Below are positions 1 to 8,571 of a stretch of DNA of 64,000 nt, one piece after another. Where the stretch lies: contig CM060920.1 in assembly GCA_030737875.1 (NCBI GenBank), positions 475,756,861-475,820,860 on the forward strand, written 5' to 3'. How positions within the stretch are numbered: position 1 is the stretch's first letter; each line of letters begins with the position of its first letter. This stretch comes from Allium sativum (Eukaryota > Streptophyta > Magnoliopsida > Asparagales > Amaryllidaceae). The notes beneath the pieces are model-generated. The model made no database searches. It had not been told where the DNA came from and saw nothing but the letters and a program-made list of their open reading frames with translations. A program made the position numbers and the translations under genes.

Positions 1-330
1 AATACGACGAGTATCCACATTCATGAGATGGCTGAAACGATTGTTGGAGTTGGACTGGACGTTGCATGGCATATGATGACGAGTGCGCTTGGGACATGGG
101 TTTCTTGCTTGCAGTTTTTTTTTTCGGTTCGCTTGGGTGTAGATGAAGACATTTTTTTGGTTGTCAAAGATGAAGTTGAGAAGAAGGTGTGGTTGTATGG
201 AAGAAGGAGGAGGTAGGTTGATATATAAAGGGAGGGAATGCGGCCGTTTCAGTAGCCGTTGTGGTGCCACGGCTATAAAATATAACGGCAAACAGTTTGT
301 CGTTATATTTTTGTACAGGCAAACTCTTTT
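1..330 (-). mobile_element. Promoter-proximal end of a second PIF/Harbinger ORF1 copy (cut by window edge)
   Basis: This stretch is a diverged direct copy of 7432-7760, the upstream region and first codons of the ORF1 described at 5961-7448. The shared track runs from the AATACG at base 1, through the GAGATGGCTG and TTGCATGGCATATGATG blocks, to a TATAACGGCAAA...GTCGTTATA inverted motif at 277-310. By analogy the reading frame would run on the minus strand and leave the window at base 1; its start region aligns near bases 15-24, where the ATG of the other copy is not preserved in the same place. Seen: the repeat relation. Inferred: that it is a related Harbinger ORF1. Confidence 0.6.
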
Positions 331-545
331 CCCAGACTGTAGGCCTGTCACTCTTTTTCTAAAGTTTTCAGACTAGAGTGTAGTCGTGTCACTCTTTTCC
401 TAAAGTTAAGAACGCATTTTCCAACGTAGCTACAGGATATAGTGCACTGTGTACAGTATACAGCAAACATGCAGTAAACAGTGCACAATATTCAGTAAAC
501 AGTGCACAGTATACAGTGCACAGTCCAACGTAAACATTACCCGGT
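331..545. repeat. Short tandem repeats upstream of the first GRF gene
   Basis: Two arrays lie side by side. At about 339-405 a unit of about 37 bp ending in GTCACTCTTTT..CTAAAGTT occurs twice. At about 434-530 a CAGTGCACAGTATACAG-like unit is repeated several times with variations. A related GTCATGTCACTCTTTT block occurs at about 2685-2715 in front of the third GRF copy, which suggests that the upstream region was duplicated together with the gene. Confidence 0.6.
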
Positions 546-621
546 GTCAATTGGTTTTCACATTCCGTGTCTTTTGAAAATGGGAAGTAAGTTCTGTATG
601 CAGTGGTAACTAAATCTCCTG

Positions 622-634
622 CTATATATATATA
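622..634 (+). promoter_or_regulatory. Candidate TATA box of GRF copy 1
   Basis: A run TATATATATATA lies about 60 bp before the ATG at 692. The third GRF copy has a similar TATATATACATATGG run at about 2918-2932, about 85 bp before its ATG. Position and repetition support a promoter role; no transcript evidence. Confidence 0.4.
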
Positions 635-691
635 CATTGGTTCAGTAATATCCATCCATACGGAGTCAAAATTATATCTCAACCAAGAAAC

Positions 692-1215
692 ATGCCAATT
701 TCGTATCCATCTTCTTACAATTACACGGACCTTCTATCTGGACCCTCAAACCCTAATCTGTCAACACCTAGAGAACCAACTGAGTGGTATATCGAAATGG
801 AAGAGCGACACAATGACGAGGTGCGACAATTAGAACTTGAAGCAGGAATGCATGAAATGAAAATACGACATCAACCAGACAATCGAACTCGACAACGTGA
901 CCGCAGGTCTAACCTTGTAATTCCTCGTGTTAGAGCCACGGTTGAAGAAGGCGAGGTGCAATCCGCAAATATTGTATGCTTTTGTGGTTTTGAAGCACCG
1001 CAATTAGTCGTCCATCATGGAAACGACGTTGGACGTCGATATTATACTTGTCCAGTACGTACCAACGGATGCGAGTTCGGATAGTGGATAGATGATCGTT
1101 TCCCCGTCGAGCAATTACGTATGCTTTGGAACTAGAGGAAGAAATAAGAAAGCTGCGAAATCAAGTAAATGACCTAAGTAATGCAAATTATCGCCTACAA
1201 CGTAGATTAAATTAG
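692..1215 (+). pseudogene. GRF-type zinc-finger protein, copy 1, degenerate
   Basis: The open part (130 codons from ATG 692) has a charged N-terminal region followed by CFCG...GRRYYTCP...NGCEF, the pattern of the GRF zinc finger (C-x-C-G, then G-R-x-F/Y-x-C, C, W). A TAG at 1082-1084 falls just before the expected Trp. The following codons read WIDD in the same frame, and a frameshift near 1105 restores a helical, coiled-coil-like tail ending at TAA/TAG 1213-1215. GRF fingers bind nucleic acid in other proteins; short plant GRF proteins of this build are common and often lie in transposon-rich DNA. Function here is unknown. It is the first of three paralogues within 3 kb. Confidence 0.75.
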
Positions 1216-1799
1216 GATTTAAATATTTTATGTTATGCATAATATGTACTGTATCATTACGCGTCGTATCACTTGTATCTTTATGCATTATTTATGTTGA
1301 AAACTTTCACTGAAGTTCGAACGAAGTATGTAACCCAATAGCTGTGTAACGTTCAGGGTATGTACGCTGATTTTATTTAAGGAACCTATTATTTGTCTAA
1401 TCTACCATTTGTGAAATTTATCATATTTGTAAATTATTATCACTTGTGTAACCTATGCGTAAGGGTTGTTCCCAGATGCATTAAACAATTCGATACAAGT
1501 TTTCAGATTATGGTGTTAGGAGTTAAAATTCAGGGGTCGTCCTCGAGTGCATTAACCATTTTCAGTGATTGTTTCACTTTATTAATTAGTCGTTGTATCA
1601 CTACAATAAATTTGTCCCGGGTATCACCTACTTTGTGTCTATGTTGGGAATTGCAACATTTCTTTTTACAAATATAGCCATGCTTTGTGTTCAAATGCAG
1701 CAATATATATGCACCAGTTTTATATCTGTAATAAAACAAAAATTCCATACACTTTGTACTCATTTCAATTTTTTATAGGTTTTGTTTTCAATTCCAGCT
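1216..1799. other. Spacer between GRF copies 1 and 2
   Basis: AT-rich sequence without a supported gene. It contains a GGGTCGTCCTCGAGTGC stretch at 1535-1551 that resembles GGGTCGTCCTTGATATGC at about 2740, again pointing to duplication of the flanks. Confidence 0.5.
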
Positions 1800-2328
1800 A
1801 TGGACAACTTGGATATTGATGATGAAATAATGAATAATTGTTATGAAGCATTTGAACGGTCCAGGAATAGTATGCAACACAACAAGCCTACGGTGGAATT
1901 TGGTGAAGAAGCAGAAGTTCTGTGTAAATCAGGGAAGCCGAGAACAAAATCTTTGAATGCTCGATTGCGCGAAGTTGTTGCAAATCAAAGACCTGGTAAG
2001 CAGATTGTATACGAAGGACAAGAAATCGAGCCCCTGCATCCTATTGGTCCAACACTACCTAGTGGTGCTTACCCTATTTGTTGTTATGGAGATGAATCGG
2101 TTGTTGTTGTTGCCAAAACTGAAAAAAATGCTGGACGCCATTTCTTCAGATGTCCTGCCTTCGAAGACCATAGGTAATGATGTTCAATGTTGTAATTTTA
2201 TGCAGTGGATAGACCCCCTAATGTGCCAACGTGGACTTCAATATGCATTGGAAGCGCAAGCCGAAATAAGGCGTTTGAACAATATTGTTGCGGAGGCAAC
2301 TAGAGCGGACTATCTTAGAAATCATTAG
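1800..2328 (+). pseudogene. GRF-type zinc-finger protein, copy 2, frameshifted
   Basis: The ATG at 1800 starts an acidic N-terminal part, followed by a basic stretch and then CCYGDE...AGRHFFRCPAF, a GRF finger missing the C-x-C spacing of its neighbours (CC-x-G). The frame stops at 2175-2177. The last finger part and tail (NFMQWIDPLMC, then a helical ALEAQAEIRRLNNIV segment) continue in another frame up to TAG 2326-2328. The 30-odd bases between the two parts begin GT and end AG but are too short for a normal plant intron, so I read this as a frameshift with a small insertion. Same family as 692-1215 and 3013-3510. Confidence 0.7.
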
Positions 2329-3012
2329 CATTTGGTTTTTCTTCGAACGAAGTTTTATTATTGTAGTTTGTATTTGATGTTGCTATGTTCTATTATTCTA
2401 GTTCCTGTAAGTGTTGTTTGGAATGTATTAACGTTTGAATTTGATCTTGAAAAAGATTGCCATCTTCTCGTATACAAATGCAAAATTCTTAAATAACACA
2501 CCAACGATACAAGGTCTGCAGATAACTCCATATTCTACGTACGAACATCAAATTAAATAGACATCTGTAGCGGAGTTTATACGCTTTGTAACCATATGTA
2601 GTGGGTCAACCAACTGTAGCGCATTGACTGGTCAAGTCATGCATAGTTCGCATAGTGCAGTCATGTTTTCTGGCAGAGTGGAGTCATGTCACTCTTTTTT
2701 GAGAGTTTTCGGATTATAATGCAGTCCTTAGTCCTGGTTGGGTCGTCCTTGATATGCTTTATCAATCAAAAGCAGATTCCGTACAGTGTTCCCTACAGTT
2801 GTACCAGTGACCGATTACATCAGTCTTTTTTTTTGCTGCCGACACAAGCTTTGAAAATCACAAAACGTAAATCAAAGTGTAGCTAGTGACCGTTCACACC
2901 ATTACCAATCTTGCAGCTATATATACATATGGTAACTTACTCACACCTTCCCGCACTCAAACAACTTCGTTCCCATTTTTAGAGCACATCCTTCTATTAG
3001 AACTCACTGAAT
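2329..3012. promoter_or_regulatory. Spacer and putative upstream region of GRF copy 3
   Basis: No gene seen. A GTCATGTCACTCTTTT..GAGAGTTTTC block at 2685-2715 matches the upstream block of copy 1. A TATATATACATATGG run at about 2918 could be the TATA box of copy 3, with a pyrimidine-rich leader before the ATG at 3013. Confidence 0.45.
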
Positions 3013-3510
3013 ATGTCTTCGTGGTCATCATCTATAGGTTCCGAGGAACAGGTGTACAAAGACATGAGGCTACAGGAGCTTGAAGATGAATTCCAGTTCC
3101 TAAACCAAATGAGATCGCAAACTGAACCGCCGTATGAACAGGTGAACGTTCAACCTCCATATGAAACGCCAGTCCAACCTGTTCAAGTATCATCTGAACA
3201 GGCGATCACTCAGTCAACGCAGGAAGCATAGTTCTTTCGTGTACCACTGCACGAACATGTAGTTGATTCCTATCCAGTTCGTTGCTACTGCGGGTACGCG
3301 GTTGAAGTTGTGGTTCGAGCATAGGGCAATAATATAGGTCGGCGCATGCAGCGATGTCCAGCCTATGCAAATGGTTGCAATTACACGGAATGGATAGACC
3401 AACCTTTGTGTCCTTGGGGAATAGCATATGCTAACGAACTCGAATGAGAGAATAGACGTGTTCGAAGTGATAATGACCAGTTGCGATTGAGCATCATGCA
3501 ACTCCCGTAA
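3013..3510 (+). pseudogene. GRF-type zinc-finger protein, copy 3, three in-frame stops
   Basis: Reading from ATG 3013 the frame is continuous to TAA 3508-3510 if three stops are ignored: TAG 3229-3231, TAG near 3335 and TGA 3445-3447. The N-terminal 70 residues are Gln/Pro/Glu-rich. The finger reads CYCGYAV...GRRMQRCPAYANGCNYTEW and is complete in its ligands. A helical tail (ENRRVRSDNDQLRL) follows the last stop. The same order (spacer, finger, WID motif, coiled coil) as in copy 1 makes the homology firm. Confidence 0.75.
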
Positions 3511-3779
3511 GACTAAACGTAAAATGCAGTGTAATGAAGTTGCTAATTCCTACTCCATGCTTTGATTGAGCTAGTTCGCATGTACTATCGTCAGTTGTTG
3601 TGTCTTTATAAACTATTGTATCTTTATGCTTATTGTTGTATCTTTACAAACTGTTGTATCTCCTTATCCTACTCTACTGTGACAAATTACTCTCCTGTAG
3701 CGCATACCGTAGCCATGATGGTGAACACTGAAGCCATGATGTTGTCGTTAATATTATATTGGAGATATAATTGATTTTA

Positions 3780-4172
3780 TATCGAGTTTATTATCGAGTT
3801 TATTATATTGGAGATATAATTTACTACTCAATGTAGAGATATTATCCCAACCATTATTGCCAACCATTCTTGCCTACAGGTATTGCCAACCATTATTGCC
3901 AACCATTATTGTCAACCTTTCACATCACAACAACTGTCCGAATTGACTACTCAATGACGGAACCATTATTATCCCAACCATTATGTCGGACCCATTATTG
4001 CCAAAAAATATGGCTAGAATAATTTGACTACTCAATGCAGAGATATTATCCCAACCATTATTGCCAACCATTCTTGCCTACATGTATTGCCAACCTTTCA
4101 CATCACAACAACTATCCGATTTGACTACTCAATGACTAAGATATTATGCCAACCATCCTTCCTTATATATAT
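3780..4172 (+). repeat. Tandem repeat and TATA box upstream of the Harbinger transposase
   Basis: A unit of about 200 bp occurs twice (about 3830-3955 and 4027-4135), each holding GAGATATTATCCCAACC, several ATTGCCAACCATT words and TTTCACATCACAACAACT, then a GACTACTCAATGA end. A TATATATAT at 4164-4172 follows the array, about 65 bp before an ATG at 4231 and 95 bp before the ATG at 4266. This fits the subterminal repeat plus promoter of a DNA transposon. Confidence 0.6.
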
Positions 4173-4265
4173 CTGTCCTACGTCTACATTCAGGGAGAAC
4201 AACGAAACTAAATTTATAAAAAAGCAAGCAATGGATCCAAATCTATACTACCATTACACGAAGTC

Positions 4266-5483
4266 ATGAATCAAACTGACGATTCTGAACTAGAAATGGA
4301 GGAAGAGACGGAGGAGGAACTAGAACAGCACGCAATGGTTGGGTATTCCAATTATTTTGCTGAAGGCTCAATGAACAACCGTCGAGGTAGTATGCATGGC
4401 CGGATTGACCGGCGGTATAAGAGAGACTACAAGGGTGGACATGAAAGACTAATAAGGGATTACTTCATCGACAATCCAATCTATGATATAACTTTGTTCT
4501 GTCGTCGTTATCGTATGAGTCCGGCAATTTTCTCAAAAATTTATCTTAAACTTCATCAGTCAAACCCATATTTCACTTATAGACTGAACGGAGCATAAGA
4601 AATCGGCCACTCGCCCCACATCAAAATTTCATCGGCGTTGAGGATGTTAAGCTATGGAACATCTGGCGACCAAATGGATGAATATTTCAGAATCACAACA
4701 TCAACAACAATAGAGCGTCTGAAAGAATTCTGTAAAACAGTTGTTGAATAGTTCGGGAAGGAGTATCTACAGACGCCTGGACCAAACGATATAAGAAGGA
4801 TACTACGCAGGGGAGAGGCTAGAGGATTTCCAGGTATGATTGGAAGTTTAGATTGCATGCATTGGCCTTGGAAAAACTGCCCAACGGGATGGAAAGGAAT
4901 GTTCACTGGACATAAGAAAGTGTCGTCAATGATCCTTGAAGCAGTATCAACAGACGATTTATGGGTTTGGCATGCTTTTTTTGGAGTCCCAGGTTCATTG
5001 AATGATATAAATGTTTTAAAACAATCATATCTTTTCACAGAACTTGCTAATGGACTGTCAACAAATGTTTCATATAAAGTTGGTAATATCGAACACAAAA
5101 CTGGATACTACCTAGTGGATGGAATATACCCAAAGTGGAGAACTTTGATGCAAGGATACAGAGTACCATCAAATGACAAAGAAAGTCATTTCACTAAAAA
5201 AGTAGCTAGCTACAGAAAGGACATCGAACATACGTTTGGTGTTTTACAAGCCCGATTTCATATTTTACGAAATCCTACTCGTTTTCATGATGCAAGAGTG
5301 CTTTCAGAAATCATGTATGCTTGTATAATAATACATAACATGATTGTGGAGTCTGAAAGAGGCGGATATAAGAATCAAAAGTCTAATTATCCTGAAATGT
5401 TTACGGGGTCAAATGCAAAACCACATAAAGATGTAAACTCAATGGAAGAATATGTTGATATGGTTCAACACATTGAAGATTAA
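4266..5483 (+). pseudogene. PIF/Harbinger (HARBI1-like) DDE transposase, frameshifted
   Basis: The N-terminal part (4266-4598) carries the acidic leader and a helical DNA-binding-like region. A frameshift near 4600-4640 and a TAG at about 4748 separate it from the catalytic part. The open part at 4836-5483 shows the plant Harbinger DDE signature: SLDCMHWPW (first Asp), VWHAFFGVPGSLNDINVL, YLVDGIYPKW (second Asp) and KDIEHTFGVLQARF (Glu), then IMYACIIIHNMI. All three acidic residues are present, so decay is by frame rather than by loss of the active site. This enzyme class cuts and reinserts the element at 3-bp TWA targets, usually together with the Myb-like ORF1 protein. An upstream ATG at 4231 (MDPNLYYHY) might be the original start in another frame. 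Confidence 0.85.
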
Positions 5484-5960
5484 TCTGCGCACTTCCAATT
5501 GCATGACCAGTTGGTGGAACATTTGTGGGCGCATAAAGGAAGGAATAGTTGGAATCATTAGTTGGTACTAGAACTTAACTAGTAACTTAAATATCTCCTT
5601 AGTGTTGGGTCAATTCAAGTTGTGAACTATGTATCAGTGTGTAGTCGTGTACAATGTATCAGTGCACTATGTATCAGTGGGTAGTTGGGTCAATAAATAT
5701 GGTTTCCAATCATATTGTAGATTGTATCATTATTTCAACAACTAGTACATAAATACTAAAAACAGGTCACAATCATATTACAACTCAACCCAACATACAC
5801 AGCTTGTACATAAACAACAACTACTACATAAATACTACAAACATGTCACAATCGTATTACACCTCAACGCAACATACATTGGTAGTACATAAACACCAAT
5901 CAGTACATAAATACTACAAACAGTTCGCAATCATATTACAACTTAACCCAACATACATAG
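5484..5960. repeat. Shared 3' region of the two convergent Harbinger genes, with 3 tandem units
   Basis: Between the transposase stop and the ORF1 stop lie two arrays. At about 5625-5695 the words ATGTATCAGTG and GTAGT(C/T)G alternate. At about 5740-5970 a unit of about 75 bp (AGTACATAAATACTA.AAACA..TCACAATC.TATTACA..TCAACCCAACATACA) occurs three times. No gene seen. It probably serves as the 3' UTR and polyadenylation region for both genes. Confidence 0.6.
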
Positions 5961-7448
5961 CTAGTCCTTATACGAGCCACTGCCGCTTCCGCTTCCGCTT
6001 CCGCTTCCGCTTCCTTTATTTTTTCTGTACTCGCCAAGCTGCTCGGTTAATAGTTCTTGCTGTAGAGGGGAAAGCTTACTAAAATCACATGTAATCATTG
6101 TAATATAATTCTTCTCTCGTGGCATAGATTTCGTCTCCTCCATCTTCTCTCCTACCATTGCTTTCTTCTCCTCCTGCTTTTCTCGTAGCATGGCTTGTTT
6201 CTCCGTATGTGCTTGTCAGTGGAGCTCTCGATCATCCCTAACTACCTTTTGGAACTCTTCGTCACTGAGGTTTCTTTGCACCGAAAATCGAACTCTATGC
6301 TCTCTTGTCGCCTTAGCTGAATTCTCTATTGTTTCCATAAATCTACATAATTCTGCACCGCGTTACTCCAGTTGAATTGACTTGGCTCGGCCAATAGGTC
6401 ATCCGTCACTAGTTCTAAATAAAGGGTTTCTTTCTTGCGAACTCGGGTCACTTCCTGGACTAGAATCAGAGTAGTTCATCCTTCTAGCTTTGTTCTGCTG
6501 CTCAAACATGAAGTTGCTTGGGTTCTTCCACTTCGGCAAACTAGATAGACATTGTATGAGTGTATGACATTTATAACTAATCAACCATAGTATAGTAAGT
6601 TATTTTTAAACGTAATCTATGGTACTTACAATGTCATAAGGTGCAGCACCGCTTTGGTGCCTGTTCTGCAAGCTTGTCAATATTGCTAGATAGTTCTGAC
6701 ATGCAGCATTCATAACTCTATAACCGCCTCTAACTGATCCCCATGTTCTATTCCTCGCTTCCAACGAATTGTAAAACTCTGCAACTCTTTCCCAAAATTT
6801 CTGACCTTTCATATTATTCCCAACAATGTTGTCTTGTGAAATGCATATCCACGATTTAGCAAGTGAAACGTACTGCTCGGAAGTAAACTTACATTGTTTT
6901 TTTCTTCCATCCGCTGCTGTTCCTTCCCCTTCAGCATGTTCATCCTCAATATCTTCTATTCCGGGATCTGGCTCCGATTCAACTTTGGTTTGGCGTCGTT
7001 TACTGAAAATGCCGCTTAAAGACTTCCACTTCGTCTTCTTTTGGTTAAATTCGGGACTGATATGTGCAACGTATTCTTGGATACATTCTTCAAAATTTGT
7101 AGCATTCGCATCCTCATTTGCATCTTCCTCCTCCGCCTCCTCCGTTGAAGTTTCAACATTTTCTTTGTTAGTAGGAGAGACATACCCGTACGAAAAACGG
7201 CTTTGCAGATTTTGCATACATTCGCGGTCACGAACCTCGGTCTATTGCAGAGTTTGGTGAGGTTATTGACTTTGATCGGTGTGCATCATCATTGACATAT
7301 ACGATGAATGATCGTCGTGCACGCCTACCACGGGCGGTCGTTGGTAAAACTGTACCGGGGCGGTAGAATGGATGGGAGGAAAATTAGGAGGAGCGAACGG
7401 TTGGTATGGTGGTCGTTATGGATAATTTGAATACGGCGAGTTAGACAT
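5961..7448 (-). pseudogene. PIF/Harbinger ORF1, Myb/SANT (trihelix-like) DNA-binding protein, broken
   Basis: The ATG at 7446-7448 opens a Pro/Tyr-rich leader (SNSPYSNYP, PPYQPFAPPNFPP) with in-frame stops at codon 11 and twice more before 7217. The frame is open from 7217 to 6606. It carries an acidic stretch (EEAEEEDANEDAN) and the Myb/SANT-like domain KQCKFTSEQYVSLAKSWICI...GQKFWERVAEFYN. A GTAAGT at 6629-6624 is a good donor and CTATCTAG at 6541 a possible acceptor for an intron of about 89 bp, but the frame across it is not clean. Downstream segments (LPKWKNPSNF; RPIGRAKS; EKQEEKKAM; FSKLSPLQQELL) match the usual C-terminal order of this family and end in a GS tail coded by a CCGCTT hexamer repeat (5976-6011). 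In known elements ORF1 brings the transposase to the ends. Confidence 0.8.
5976..6011. repeat. CCGCTT hexanucleotide microsatellite inside ORF1
   Basis: Six CCGCTT-type units in a row code for alternating Gly-Ser on the minus strand, just before the ORF1 stop. The length is likely to vary between copies. Confidence 0.8.
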
Positions 7449-7659
7449 ATTCGTGAGATGGCTGCAATGATTGATGCTGTTGGACTGACCGTTGCATGGC
7501 ATATGATGGCGAGTGTGGTTTGGACATGGATTTCTTGTTTGCAGTTTTTTTTCGGTTCGCTTGGGTGCATAAGAAGACATTTTTTGTTGTTGAATAAGTT
7601 GAAGTTGAGAAGGTGGAGTGGTTGTATGGAAGAAGAAGGAGGTAGGTTTGTATATAGGG

Positions 7660-7816
7660 GAGGATATGCCCTAACCGTTGGGTGCAACGGCTATGTATTA
7701 TAACGGCAAAGTGTTTGCCGTTATAAGTTTATAACGACAAACTCTTTGCCGTTATAAACTTATAACGGTAAAGAGTTTTCCGTTATAAACTTATAACGGC
7801 AAACACTTTGCTGTTA
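7660..7816 (-). promoter_or_regulatory. Hairpin array upstream of ORF1 (TTATAACGGCAAA repeats)
   Basis: The region 5' of ORF1 carries about four units of about 36 bp in which TTATAACGGCAAA is followed by its inverted form TTTGCCGTTATAA. The diverged counterpart upstream of the other ORF1 copy (277-325) keeps one such pair. The units are perfect enough to fold as hairpins and lie where a promoter or transposase-binding subterminal repeat would be expected. Role inferred. Confidence 0.5.
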
Positions 7817-7960
7817 TAAGCACCAACCCTTGTTCAGTTCACCAGCCACGAACGAGCTCCAAACCAGCCATAGACTAGCCACGGATAACTGAACAAGTCA
7901 CACATGGTTGCTCCGTGGCTTGTTTAGTAACTGAACAAGCCATTATTGGTTGTGCTCTTA
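7817..7960. mobile_element. Foldback/MITE-like element or Harbinger terminal region
   Basis: The left arm TAAGCACCAACC...TTGTTCAGTT..CCAGCCACG is repeated in inverted form at the right as CGTGGCTTG..AACTGAACAAG..GGTTGTGCTCTTA, with indels. Total length is 144 bp. The outer TAA/TTA triplets fit the 3-bp TWA targets of Harbinger elements, and it adjoins the Harbinger ORF1 promoter. It may be the right end of that element or a separate MITE; a matching left end elsewhere in the window was not found. Confidence 0.45.
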
Positions 7961-8359
7961 GGTGTAACTTTCTCAAAATCCATGTAGCACTGTTCATCGG
8001 TTTTCCATCTCTGTGCCTTCCCGTGTATGATCGGTGTCATCACATCCTTTCCTATAGGCTGCACAGTTTCTCCAGTATCCTTAAGCAATGTGTGGATGCC
8101 AATCTCAGATCTGCGATGCCTAACACCTCACCCTCAACTTTAAGCAAGGTATGGTTGCAAATCTCATATCTATCATGCCTAGCACCTCACCTTAAACTAT
8201 TTTTCGACTCAAGAATCACTTCCAGTGTGTTCTTGATATACCAACTGCAAATCTTGAATCTACCTTGCCCGGTCTTCTTCCCTCTGTAATTGTCTATCCT
8301 TGAACCCACATTTTCTCATTTCTCATCGCTCAAATCAAAGCCAGTAAGGCATCTGTTAC
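7961..8359. other. Unassigned sequence with a 57-bp tandem duplication
   Basis: At about 8080-8195 a unit TTAAGCAA.GT.TGG.TGC.AATCTCA...ATGCCTA.CACCTCACC occurs twice in tandem. No coding stretch could be supported. Confidence 0.4.
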
Positions 8360-8571
8360 TCTGGAAACTCGGCCAGTGATCCCACCATGCCCATTACCAA
8401 CCTGACAAACCAAAAAGCTAAGTTATTACCATGCCATTAGATGAAGAAAACTATATTTTAGGGAAATATCAAGTAGAAATGACATTAGAGGGTTACGGTC
8501 TTCAAGATTATGTTAAAGGGACTGTTTCAATACCGCCAGTCGTGGTCATAGATAAAGATAGCTGTAACGTC
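8360..8571 (+). pseudogene. Ty1/Copia gag N-terminal fragment (Copia-1, 5' part)
   Basis: After a shifted lead (SDPTMPITNLTNQKAKLLP) the frame at 8443-8571 reads MPLDEENYILGKYQVEMTLEGYGLQDYVKGTV, the N-terminal Copia gag pattern (L-x-x-x-N-Y-x-x-W-K-x-Q...L..YGL..Y..G), with Gly in place of the usual Trp. The closest match in the window is the gag of Copia-2 (IPLNEDNYMLWKYQ). It stops abruptly at 8571, where TGTAACGTCCCG begins. The orientation and family fit the Copia body at 32126-35432, so I take it as the 5' part of that element, now 23.5 kb away because of nested insertions. Confidence 0.6.

Noticed and set aside
2175..2208. GT...AG stretch in GRF copy 2 as an intron
   Set aside because: About 32 bp is shorter than plant introns; a frameshift is simpler.
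7690..7816. The regular inverted repeats as a CRISPR array
   Set aside because: There are no unique spacers, units are themselves palindromic, and the DNA is a plant transposon promoter.
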